A stretch of 64,000 nt of DNA from Paraburkholderia bonniea (GTDB lineage: Bacteria > Pseudomonadota > Gammaproteobacteria > Burkholderiales > Burkholderiaceae): contig NZ_QPEQ01000001.1 in assembly GCF_009455625.1 (NCBI RefSeq), positions 1-64,000 of the forward strand, read 5' to 3'. The translations under genes were made by a program, and so were the position numbers. The notes below the pieces were generated by a model. That model searched no databases. It saw only the letters and a program-made list of their open reading frames with translations, and had not been told where the DNA came from. This document shows, piece after piece, positions 29,140 through 36,374 of this stretch (within the stretch, counting starts at the first letter, position 1; each line of letters opens with the position of its first letter).

Positions 29140-29723
29140 CTATCAAACGCTTTTTCCCGCTTCGGCTTGCGGCTCTGCTGTGCATCACGCTAGCGCTTTG
29201 CTTCGGAGCAAGACTCGCCCACGCTGATGCCATCGGCGTGCAACGCGCTTCGCTGCAAGCGGATGGCAGCGGCTGGAGTCTTGATGCGCGCTTCGATTTC
29301 GAACTGAACAGCAGCCTCGAAGAGGTGGTCAACAAAGGCATTCCGCTTTACTTCACGACCGACTTCGAACTCCGCCGTCCGCGCTGGTACTGGTTCGACG
29401 AACAGCCGGTCAGCGTATCGCAAAGCATCCGCCTGTCGTTCCAGCCACTCACGCGCGAATATCGCGTCTCCAGCGGCGGCCTGCAACTGGGCTTCAGCAC
29501 GCTGAAAGACGCGCTCGCCGTGATTCGCCACGTCACCTCATGGCATGTGATCGACCGCAATCAAGTTCACACCGACGAAACCTACACCGCATCGGTGCGC
29601 ATGCAGCTCGACATCGCGCTGATGCCCAAGCCATTCCAGATAGATGCGGTCAACAACCGCGACTGGAACCTCGCTTCCGACTGGAAGCGCTTCACTTTCA
29701 TCGCAACTGAACGTGCTAAATAA
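29136..29723 (+). CDS. DUF4390-family exported protein
   Basis: A 195-residue protein with a signal peptide or membrane anchor (residues 1-31, LAALLCITLALCFGARLAHA) and then a beta-rich domain of the DUF4390 type (DFELNSSLEEVVNKGIPLYF, RPRWYWFDE, SFQPLTREYRVSSGGL). The start is GTG, overlapping the rsmB stop. Its function is not established. Its place just before the NtrY-like kinase is conserved in Burkholderiales as far as I know, so a role in sensing in the envelope is an attractive guess. Confidence 0.88.
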   Translation: MTIKRFFPLRLAALLCITLALCFGARLAHADAIGVQRASLQADGSGWSLDARFDFELNSSLEEVVNKGIPLYFTTDFELRRPRWYWFDEQPVSVSQSIRLSFQPLTREYRVSSGGLQLGFSTLKDALAVIRHVTSWHVIDRNQVHTDETYTASVRMQLDIALMPKPFQIDAVNNRDWNLASDWKRFTFIATERAK

Positions 29724-32121
29724 AGTGCGCCGCGCCACCAACGCCCGCAGCTTCGTCGTACGCCTGCTGGTCTCGACGGTTGCGGTCACGGCCGTGTTGC
29801 TGCTGGTGCTGCTGGCAGCCGCCAGCGCCAACACCGAATTCTTCGACCGCTATTATCAGTGGCTATACGCGGCCAATCTGGCCGTGGCCGTGATCTTCCT
29901 GCTGATCGTCACGGTGCTCGTCACGATCATCCTGTCACGCCTGCGCAAGGGGAAATTCGGCACCCGGCTGCTCGCTAAACTGGCCTTTTTCTTTGCGCTC
30001 GTGGGCGTGGTGCCCGGGGGCATTATTTACGTCGTGTCGTATCAGTTCGTGTCGCGCAGCATCGAATCCTGGTTCGATGTGAATGTCGAAACCGCGCTGA
30101 CCTCCGGTCTGAATCTGGGCCGCGGCATGCTCGATGCCTCGCTCTCCGATCTGCAGACCAAAGGCCGCCTGATGGCGGAACAGCTCGCCAGCGCCAGCTC
30201 GGCGGGCACGACGCTCACGCTGCTGCGCCTGCGCGACCAGTTTGGCGTGCAGGACGCCACCATCGTCGAGCCCACTCGCAGCATGTCTGGCCCAACGCCC
30301 GAAATGCACGTCGTCGCACAGGTCTCGGGCAATTACGCGACACTCCTGCCCAGCGACTTGCCCACGCCTGTGATGATTAACCAGGCCCGTGGTGACGGCT
30401 TTGCCGCGATCGAAGGCGAACTGGGCGGCGACCCTCACGCGCACGGAGCCAAAGGCGCACTACGGCTGCGAGTCGTACAACGCATCCCGGACGCCAACTC
30501 CGCCCTGCTACAGCCCACCGAACGCTTTTTGCAACTCACCCAGCCCGTGTCGCCCACGCTCGCGCGCAACGCCGACGCCGTGCAGCACGCCTATCGGGAG
30601 TACCAGGAAAAGTCGCTGGGCCGCACCGGCCTGCGCAAGATGTATATCGGCACGCTGACACTAGCGCTGTTTCTCGCCACCTTTATCGCCATGATGCTGG
30701 CGATGGCGCTGGGCAACCAGTTGGCGCGGCCGCTCTTTCTGCTGGCGCAGGGCACCAAGGAAATTACCGAAGGCGACTACACCCCCAAGCGCGAAATCAA
30801 ATCGCGTGACGAACTCGGCTTTCTCACGCAGTCCTTCAACGCCATGACACGGCAGTTATCCGAAGCACGCGCGAGCGTCGAAAACAACCGGATTGCGCTC
30901 GAACACTCCAAGACCTATCTGGAAAGCATTCTGGCGAACCTGACCGCCGGTGTCTTCGTGTTCGACCGGCAATTCCGCCTGACCACGGCCAATCGTGGCG
31001 CGGAGCGCATTTTCCGCCAACCGTTTCAGTCTCAGCTTGGTTCGGCGCTCGACCGCATCAGCGTGCTCAATGAATTTGGTGCCATGGTGCGCAAGGCTTT
31101 CGCCGACCGCGAAGCCGCCAGCGGCGACGGTCACGACGATATGGGCCATTGGCAGCAGCAGTTCTCGGTGCAAGTCAGCGGCGAGCCTGAACCGCTGACG
31201 CTACTGGTCCGCGGCGCGCGCCTGCTCTCGGCCACTGAGCGCGATGCGAAAGACGCCCAGACCTCCGGCTACGTGATTGTGTTCGACGATATCTCTGACG
31301 TGATCTCAGCCCAGCGCTCGATTGCATGGGGCGAAGTCGCGCGGCGCCTGGCCCACGAGATTAAAAATCCGCTGACGCCCATCCAGCTTTCGGCTGAACG
31401 CCTGCAGATGAAGCTCTCCGACAAACTCGCCCCTGCCGACGCCGATGTGCTCAAACGTGGCGCGACGACCATCGTCAATCAGGTCGCGGCGATGAAGCAG
31501 ATGGTGGACAATTTCCGTGATTACGCCCGCACGCCGCCCGCCGTGCTGGCCAACCTTCAACTAAACGATCTGGTGAGCGAAGTATTGACGCTCTATGGCA
31601 TCGAGGAAGGAAAAAGCCCGATTGTGGTAGAACTGGCCGAGTTACCCGTCATTTGCGGTGACGCTACGCAATTGCGCCAGGTCATTCACAACCTGCTGCA
31701 AAACGCGCAAGACGCAGTGGCCGAGGTCGAACACCCGCGCGTGCATCTCGAAACAAGGACAGTAGAATACGGCGACCCTGATGCTGCGGGCAAAGTCCGC
31801 GTAGCAGTCCGCCTGACTGTTTCCGACAATGGCCCCGGTTTTTCTGCACGAATTCTGACGCGCGCCTTTGAGCCTTATGTCACCACCAAGGCCAAAGGCA
31901 CCGGGCTTGGGCTGGCGATGGTTAAAAAAATTGTCGATGAGCACGGGGCGCGCATCGACATTCGTAACCGGCTTAAAGCGGGCGATGTAATTGAAGGCGC
32001 GCAGATTTCTATTCTTTTTCTTCAACTGGCAAACGATCCGCCCCCTCCAGGCAGCGGACCGCAGTCGCAACACGACAGTGTCGCAACAGTAAAAGCGACC
32101 GTGAAAACAAGGGCAGCATAA
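29713..32121 (+). CDS. NtrY-like membrane sensor histidine kinase
   Basis: An ~802-residue kinase. Hydrophobic segments near the N-terminus and at about 315-335 flank a periplasmic sensor region; then come a HAMP domain (RPLFLLAQGTKEITEGDY), a PAS domain, the His box VARRLAHEIKNPLTPIQLSAERLQ, and an HATPase domain (QVIHNLLQNAQDAV, DNGPGF, GTGLGLAMVKKIVDEHGA). The N-PLTPIQLSAER form is typical of NtrY. The start is uncertain: GTG 29713, overlapping the DUF4390 gene, or GTG 29725; neither has a good ribosome site. It pairs with the following regulator. NtrY homologues sense nitrogen, oxygen or envelope state; this signal is unknown. Confidence 0.93.
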   Translation: MLNKVRRATNARSFVVRLLVSTVAVTAVLLLVLLAAASANTEFFDRYYQWLYAANLAVAVIFLLIVTVLVTIILSRLRKGKFGTRLLAKLAFFFALVGVVPGGIIYVVSYQFVSRSIESWFDVNVETALTSGLNLGRGMLDASLSDLQTKGRLMAEQLASASSAGTTLTLLRLRDQFGVQDATIVEPTRSMSGPTPEMHVVAQVSGNYATLLPSDLPTPVMINQARGDGFAAIEGELGGDPHAHGAKGALRLRVVQRIPDANSALLQPTERFLQLTQPVSPTLARNADAVQHAYREYQEKSLGRTGLRKMYIGTLTLALFLATFIAMMLAMALGNQLARPLFLLAQGTKEITEGDYTPKREIKSRDELGFLTQSFNAMTRQLSEARASVENNRIALEHSKTYLESILANLTAGVFVFDRQFRLTTANRGAERIFRQPFQSQLGSALDRISVLNEFGAMVRKAFADREAASGDGHDDMGHWQQQFSVQVSGEPEPLTLLVRGARLLSATERDAKDAQTSGYVIVFDDISDVISAQRSIAWGEVARRLAHEIKNPLTPIQLSAERLQMKLSDKLAPADADVLKRGATTIVNQVAAMKQMVDNFRDYARTPPAVLANLQLNDLVSEVLTLYGIEEGKSPIVVELAELPVICGDATQLRQVIHNLLQNAQDAVAEVEHPRVHLETRTVEYGDPDAAGKVRVAVRLTVSDNGPGFSARILTRAFEPYVTTKAKGTGLGLAMVKKIVDEHGARIDIRNRLKAGDVIEGAQISILFLQLANDPPPPGSGPQSQHDSVATVKATVKTRAA

Positions 32122-32847
32122 ATGGCAACCATCCTGGTGGTAGACGATGAAATGGGCATCCGGGAATTGCTCTCGGAGATTCTCAGCGACGAAGGACACG
32201 TCGTAGAAGCCGCAGAAAACGCACAGGAAGCGCGTAACTTCCGCGTACGCCAGGAACCGGATCTGGTGCTGCTGGACATCTGGATGCCCGATACCGATGG
32301 CGTCACGCTGCTCAAGGAGTGGGCGGCACAAGGGCTGCTGACGATGCCGGTCATCATGATGTCTGGTCACGCGACCATCGACACTGCCGTTGAAGCAACC
32401 CGTATTGGCGCGCTCAACTTCCTCGAAAAACCCATCGCGCTGCAAAAGCTGCTGAAGGCCGTCGAACTCGGCCTGAACCGCCAGGGTGCTCCTGCGCCGA
32501 TACCTGAACCAGAAGCCCCGGCACCGGCACCGCCGCCGGTCAATCCCGCGCTGGTCCCATCCGCGGCGGTACTGCCGCAACTGGTCAGCACCGATGGCGC
32601 GCCAGGACGAATCAGCCCAGACCAGACCACCGCGATTCCATTCGATATCCCGCTACGCGATGCACGCGACGCATTTGAACGAGCCTATTTCGAATACCAC
32701 CTCGCCCGTGAAAACGGCAGCATGACGCGCGTGGCGGAAAAAACCGGACTCGAACGCACCCACTTGTATCGCAAGCTCAAACAGCTCGGAGTCAATCTAG
32801 CGATCAGCAGGCCCGTTAAAAATGTTGATGCGGCCAAGAGCGAATAA
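32122..32847 (+). CDS. NtrX-like response regulator without the AAA+ domain
   Basis: A 241-residue response regulator. Residues 1-120 are a receiver domain with phospho-acceptor Asp52 (LLDIWMPDTDG). Residues 125-165 are a Pro/Ala-rich linker, and the C-terminal ~70 residues are a Fis-type helix-turn-helix (RDAFERAYFEYHLARENGSM, ERTHLYRKLKQLG) as in NtrX. The central sigma-54-activating ATPase of NtrX (~240 residues) is absent, so it cannot remodel sigma-54 polymerase and must act as a plain DNA-binding activator or repressor. The start ATG follows the kinase stop directly. Confidence 0.92.
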   Translation: MATILVVDDEMGIRELLSEILSDEGHVVEAAENAQEARNFRVRQEPDLVLLDIWMPDTDGVTLLKEWAAQGLLTMPVIMMSGHATIDTAVEATRIGALNFLEKPIALQKLLKAVELGLNRQGAPAPIPEPEAPAPAPPPVNPALVPSAAVLPQLVSTDGAPGRISPDQTTAIPFDIPLRDARDAFERAYFEYHLARENGSMTRVAEKTGLERTHLYRKLKQLGVNLAISRPVKNVDAAKSE

Positions 32848-32910
32848 CCTGGCCGAATAGCCTGGTCCGAAACCTGGCCTGAAGCCCGCCGATAAATTTT
32901 CAAAGAGAGC

Positions 32911-32939
32911 TTGAGCGCCGCAAAGTGCTTTGATATACT
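32911..32939 (+). promoter_or_regulatory. Promoter of tRNA-Phe
   Basis: TTGAGC (32911-32916), a 17-bp spacer, and TATACT (32934-32939) form a good sigma-70 promoter. The start would fall near 32946, about eight bases before the mature tRNA. Confidence 0.8.
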
Positions 32940-32953
32940 CTCGCTTCTTCATT

Positions 32954-33029
32954 GGCCCGGTAGCTCAGTTGGTAGAGCAGCGGATTGAAAATCCGCGTGT
33001 CGTTGGTTCGATTCCGACCCAGGCCACCA
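32954..33029 (+). tRNA. tRNA-Phe (GAA)
   Basis: A 76-base cloverleaf with encoded CCA. D stem GCTC/GAGC, anticodon stem GCGGA/TCCGC with loop TTGAAAA (anticodon GAA at 32987-32989), T stem GTTGG/CCGAC with loop TTCGATT. The acceptor stem GGCCCGG/CCAGGCC has a C-A mismatch at pair 5-68. It has its own promoter and a terminator behind it. Confidence 0.97.
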
Positions 33030-33035
33030 AGATTC

Positions 33036-33077
33036 AGCCCCAGGAAATTCGCCAGAATCCTGGGGCTTTTCCTTTTT
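33036..33077 (+). terminator. Terminator of tRNA-Phe
   Basis: A perfect 10-bp stem AGCCCCAGGA/TCCTGGGGCT (33036-33045 with 33058-33067) followed by TTTCCTTTTT. Confidence 0.9.
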
Positions 33078-33091
33078 CGGGAAATACTTTC

Positions 33092-33187
33092 TTGCCGCGC
33101 CCGGTACCCCGCGCGGCAACGCGCTTCCGGAGCGCGTGATAAAATCCCGCGAACTCAAGGACTTGCTTGGCTCTTCAAGCAAGTCCT
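33092..33187 (+). ncRNA. Three consecutive stem-loops in the queC leader (candidate structured RNA)
   Basis: Stem 1 is 9 bp (TTGCCGCGC, 33092-33100, with 33111-33119). Stem 2 follows directly, 6 bp (CGCGCT, 33120-33125, with 33131-33136). Then comes GATAAAAT, which could be a -10 box, and stem 3 of 12 bp (33158-33169 with 33176-33187) followed by GTTTCATTT. All arms pair perfectly. It may be a leader with an attenuator for queC or the end of a small RNA; only the pairing is seen. Confidence 0.4.
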
Positions 33188-33296
33188 GTTTCATTTACAG
33201 CACTACAGCACTTGGGGCTCAGCTCACTGAACCGCCCTCACCGGGTATTTCATTTCCCTCAGCAGTGCGCATAACGCCTCATCCACGGAGTTTTTG

Positions 33297-34028
33297 GTGA
33301 CTCGCAAAGACGCGAAAAATAGCGCTCTGGTGCTCTTTTCTGGCGGCCAGGATTCAGCAACCTGCCTTGCCTGGGCGCTTGACCGCTATGAAACCGTCGA
33401 AACGCTCGGTTTCGATTACGGCCAGCGGCACCGCGTCGAACTTGCTTGCCGTGACACGCTCCGCCACGCGATCCCCCGTGCATTCCCGGCCTGGGCCCCG
33501 CGCCTCGGTGCCGATCACATGATCGACCTGTCTGTGCTCGGTGCCATCAGCGACACCGCGATGACCCGCGCGATCCAGATCGAAGCAACCGCCAGTGGCT
33601 TGCCGAACACCTTCGTGCCTGGCCGTAACCTGATGTTCATGACCATCGCCGCCGCCGTGGCTTACCGCCGTGGCTTGCAGGTGCTGGTCGGCGGCATGTG
33701 CGAAACCGATTTCTCTGGTTACCCCGACTGCCGCGACGACACCATGAAAGCGCTGCAAGTCGCGCTGAACCTCGGCATGGATCGCCGCTTTGTACTAAGC
33801 ACGCCACTGATGTGGCTCGACAAGGCGGACACCTGGCGGCTCGCCCACGAACTAGGCGGCGACGCGCTGGTTGAACTGATTCGCGTCGAAACGCACACCT
33901 GCTATACCGGCGAGCGCACAGAGTTGCACGCATGGGGCTACGGTTGTGGCGCATGCCCTGCCTGCCAGTTACGCCAGCGCGGCTACGACGCCTATCTGAG
34001 TGGCGGCCAGGTCACCGAGCCGGCTTAA
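33297..34028 (+). CDS. queC: 7-cyano-7-deazaguanine synthase QueC
   Basis: A 243-residue enzyme that makes preQ0 from 7-carboxy-7-deazaguanine, ammonia and ATP, a step of queuosine synthesis. The PP-loop SGGQDS is at residues 15-20, and the C-terminal zinc site is seen in [25 protein letters not shown] (four Cys). The start is GTG at 33297, six bases after ACGGAG; a TTG directly before it is in frame. It leads the group queC-queE-queD. Confidence 0.96.
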   Translation: MTRKDAKNSALVLFSGGQDSATCLAWALDRYETVETLGFDYGQRHRVELACRDTLRHAIPRAFPAWAPRLGADHMIDLSVLGAISDTAMTRAIQIEATASGLPNTFVPGRNLMFMTIAAAVAYRRGLQVLVGGMCETDFSGYPDCRDDTMKALQVALNLGMDRRFVLSTPLMWLDKADTWRLAHELGGDALVELIRVETHTCYTGERTELHAWGYGCGACPACQLRQRGYDAYLSGGQVTEPA

Positions 34029-34098
34029 AGCCCAGTGAACCCCGCCAAACCATCGCTCCAGACGCACACACTTTCACGAAGTATTGGGTAACCGCAGC

Positions 34099-34731
34099 AT
34101 GACTTACGCCGTCAAAGAAGTTTTCTACACCTTGCAGGGCGAAGGCGCGAACGCCGGACGTCCGGCGGTGTTTTGCCGGTTCGCAGGCTGCAATTTATGG
34201 TCAGGGCGTGAGGAAGACCGCGAGCAAGCAGTCTGCCGCTTTTGCGATACCGACTTCGTCGGCACCGATGGTGAAAATGGCGGCAAATATCGCAGCCCGG
34301 ATGAACTCGTCGCCCAAATCGCAGGACTTTGGCCCCCGGGTGAAGGTCAACGCTTTGTTGTGTGTACCGGCGGCGAGCCGATGCTGCAGCTCGATGCCGC
34401 TCTGATCGACGCCTTGCACGCCGCACAGTTTGAAATCGCTATCGAAACCAACGGCTCACTGCCCGTGCCCAATACCATCGATTGGATCTGCGTCAGCCCC
34501 AAGGCCGATGCGCCACTGGTGGTCACGCGTGGCAACGAGCTGAAGGTGGTAATTCCGCAAGATAACCAGCGCCTGGCCGATTACGCCCAGCTCGATTTTG
34601 AGTATTACCTCGTCCAGCCCATGGACGGCCCCTCACGCGACATCAACACCAAGCTCGCCATCGACTGGTGCAAACGCCACCCACAATGGCGGCTGTCGAT
34701 GCAAACCCACAAGTATCTGAACATTCCCTGA
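34099..34731 (+). CDS. queE: 7-carboxy-7-deazaguanine synthase QueE (CX14CX2C form)
   Basis: A 210-residue radical-SAM enzyme that rearranges 6-carboxy-tetrahydropterin to 7-carboxy-7-deazaguanine. The cluster ligands lie in a CX14CX2C motif (CNLWSGREED...VCRFC) instead of the usual CX3CX2C; this spacing is known from the Burkholderia multivorans enzyme. The N-terminus MTYAVKEVFYTLQGEG and the GGEPMLQLD segment confirm the family. The short total length (210) is also as in that enzyme. It ends directly at the start of queD. Confidence 0.96.
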   Translation: MTYAVKEVFYTLQGEGANAGRPAVFCRFAGCNLWSGREEDREQAVCRFCDTDFVGTDGENGGKYRSPDELVAQIAGLWPPGEGQRFVVCTGGEPMLQLDAALIDALHAAQFEIAIETNGSLPVPNTIDWICVSPKADAPLVVTRGNELKVVIPQDNQRLADYAQLDFEYYLVQPMDGPSRDINTKLAIDWCKRHPQWRLSMQTHKYLNIP

Positions 34732-34737
34732 TTGATC

Positions 34738-35193
34738 GTGCTAACCATTACCCGAAAACTCGAGTTCGACGCAGGCCATCGCATTCCTGATCACCGTAGC
34801 CAGTGCTGCAACCTGCACGGCCATCGTTACGTGCTCGAAGTCACCCTGCAAGGTGATCTGGTCGAAACCGAAGGCGCGCCTGATCGCGGCATGGTGATGG
34901 ATTTTGCTGACGTCAAAGCACTCGCCAACACGCATCTGGTAGACCTCTGGGATCACGCATTTCTAGTCTATGCAGGCGATACGCAAGTGCGCGGCTTTCT
35001 GGACTCGATGCCCGGTCACAAAACCGTGGTGCTCGACTGCATTCCGACGGTCGAAAATCTGGCGATAGTCGCGTTCGACATTCTGGCGAAGGTGTATGAC
35101 GCGCACTATGGCGTCAATCTGCGCCTGCAGCATCTACGTCTGTACGAAACGCCCAATTGCTGGGCCGACATCGTGCGCGACCCACAGAGCTAA
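34738..35193 (+). CDS. queD: 6-carboxy-5,6,7,8-tetrahydropterin synthase QueD
   Basis: A 151-residue enzyme that converts dihydroneopterin triphosphate to 6-carboxy-tetrahydropterin. Zinc ligands are in FDAGHRI and NLHGHRY, with the catalytic Cys just before (CCNLHGH); DHAFL and ETPNCWADI complete the active site. The GTG at 34738 matches the family start (LTITRKLEFDAGH); a TTG at 34732 is possible. It completes the queuosine trio; queuosine is later placed in the anticodons of GUN tRNAs. Confidence 0.95.
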   Translation: MLTITRKLEFDAGHRIPDHRSQCCNLHGHRYVLEVTLQGDLVETEGAPDRGMVMDFADVKALANTHLVDLWDHAFLVYAGDTQVRGFLDSMPGHKTVVLDCIPTVENLAIVAFDILAKVYDAHYGVNLRLQHLRLYETPNCWADIVRDPQS

Positions 35194-35225
35194 AACCCGC
35201 GTCGCACCCCCAGGCATTAGCTCTG
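35185..35225. repeat. 9-bp inverted repeat covering both stop codons of queD and rodA
   Basis: CAGAGCTAA (35185-35193) and TTAGCTCTG (35217-35225) pair perfectly around 23 bases. Each arm is the last two codons plus stop of a gene: both proteins end in Gln-Ser with the same codons. It could act as a weak shared terminator stem. Confidence 0.7.
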
Positions 35226-36365
35226 CATCAAGCGCTTTTGCCGCGCGACATTCATGATGAGCCCCGCCGCCACGCCCAACGTGGTCAATGCGGTGCCGCC
35301 ATAACTCATAAACGGTAACGGCACGCCAACCACTGGCAAAATCCCGCTCACCATGCCGATATTGACGAACGCATAGGTGAAGAACGCCATCGTGAGCGAA
35401 CCCGCCAGCAAGCGTCCGAAAAGTGTCGCGCCGTTCGCCGCGATGTACAGCCCGCGCGCAATCAGCGCCATATACAGCACCAGCAGCACGACCCCGCCTA
35501 CCAGCCCGAACTCCTCGGCGTACACCGCAAAAATAAAGTCGGTATGTTTCTCGGGAATAAATTCGAGGTGGGCCTGCGTCCCCTTCAGCCAGCCCTTGCC
35601 GATGGTGCCGCCCGAGCCAATGGCAATCACTGCCTGAATCGTATGAAAGCCTTTTCCAAGCGGATCCGAAGTCGGATCAAGCAGTGTGCAAACACGGTGC
35701 TTCTGGTAGTCATGCAACATCGGCCAGGTCACATCCGGCTGGCAGATCCGATCCTGAAACACCGCGACTGAACCCACCGCCAGCACCCCGGCGACCAGCA
35801 CCGGTACGATCAGCCGGAAACTCAGCCCAGCGAAATAAATCACGAAAAAACCAGCGGCAAACACCAGCACCGACGTGCCCAAGTCAGGCTGCTTGGCGAT
35901 CAAGCCAACCGGCAAGCCAAGAATCACAATGCCCATCAGATAGTCGTACCAGCGCATCACGCCTTCGCGGCGTTGGTAATACCACGCCAGCATCAGCGGC
36001 GTGGCGATCTTCATGATCTCGGAAGGCTGAATCACAACGCCGACATTGATCCAGCGTTTGGCCCCTTTGCGCGTCAGACCGAACAACGCCACCGCCACCA
36101 GCAACGCAATGCCAAAGGTATAAAGCGGGACCGCGAAACGCATCAGCGTGGTGGACGGCACATTGGCCAGCGCCCACATCAACACGAAGGTCAGCATGAT
36201 GTTGCGCAACTGGTCTTCGACCCGGCCCGGCACGTCCAGGCTGGCGCTATACAGCGTGACGATGCCAGCCGACAGCAGCAAAAACACGATCAGCGCGAGC
36301 GGACCATCGAAGCCTGCGAACATTCGCTTAATGCGGACGAACCAGGCACGCTTGTCAAAGTGCAT
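35217..36365 (-). CDS. rodA: Peptidoglycan glycosyltransferase RodA (SEDS family)
   Basis: A 382-residue polytopic inner-membrane protein of the SEDS family, the glycan polymerase of the elongation machine. About ten hydrophobic segments are visible, along with the conserved KRWINVGVVIQPSEIMKIATPLMLAW and LEFIPEKHTDFIFAVYAEEFG blocks and the C-terminal GVPLPFMSYGGTALT. It is the last gene of mreB-mreC-mreD-mrdA-rodA, nine bases after mrdA, so the two partners of the polymerase/transpeptidase complex are made together. Confidence 0.96.
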   Translation of the reverse strand: MHFDKRAWFVRIKRMFAGFDGPLALIVFLLLSAGIVTLYSASLDVPGRVEDQLRNIMLTFVLMWALANVPSTTLMRFAVPLYTFGIALLVAVALFGLTRKGAKRWINVGVVIQPSEIMKIATPLMLAWYYQRREGVMRWYDYLMGIVILGLPVGLIAKQPDLGTSVLVFAAGFFVIYFAGLSFRLIVPVLVAGVLAVGSVAVFQDRICQPDVTWPMLHDYQKHRVCTLLDPTSDPLGKGFHTIQAVIAIGSGGTIGKGWLKGTQAHLEFIPEKHTDFIFAVYAEEFGLVGGVVLLVLYMALIARGLYIAANGATLFGRLLAGSLTMAFFTYAFVNIGMVSGILPVVGVPLPFMSYGGTALTTLGVAAGLIMNVARQKRLMQS

Positions 36366-36374
36366 GGGTTTTCC

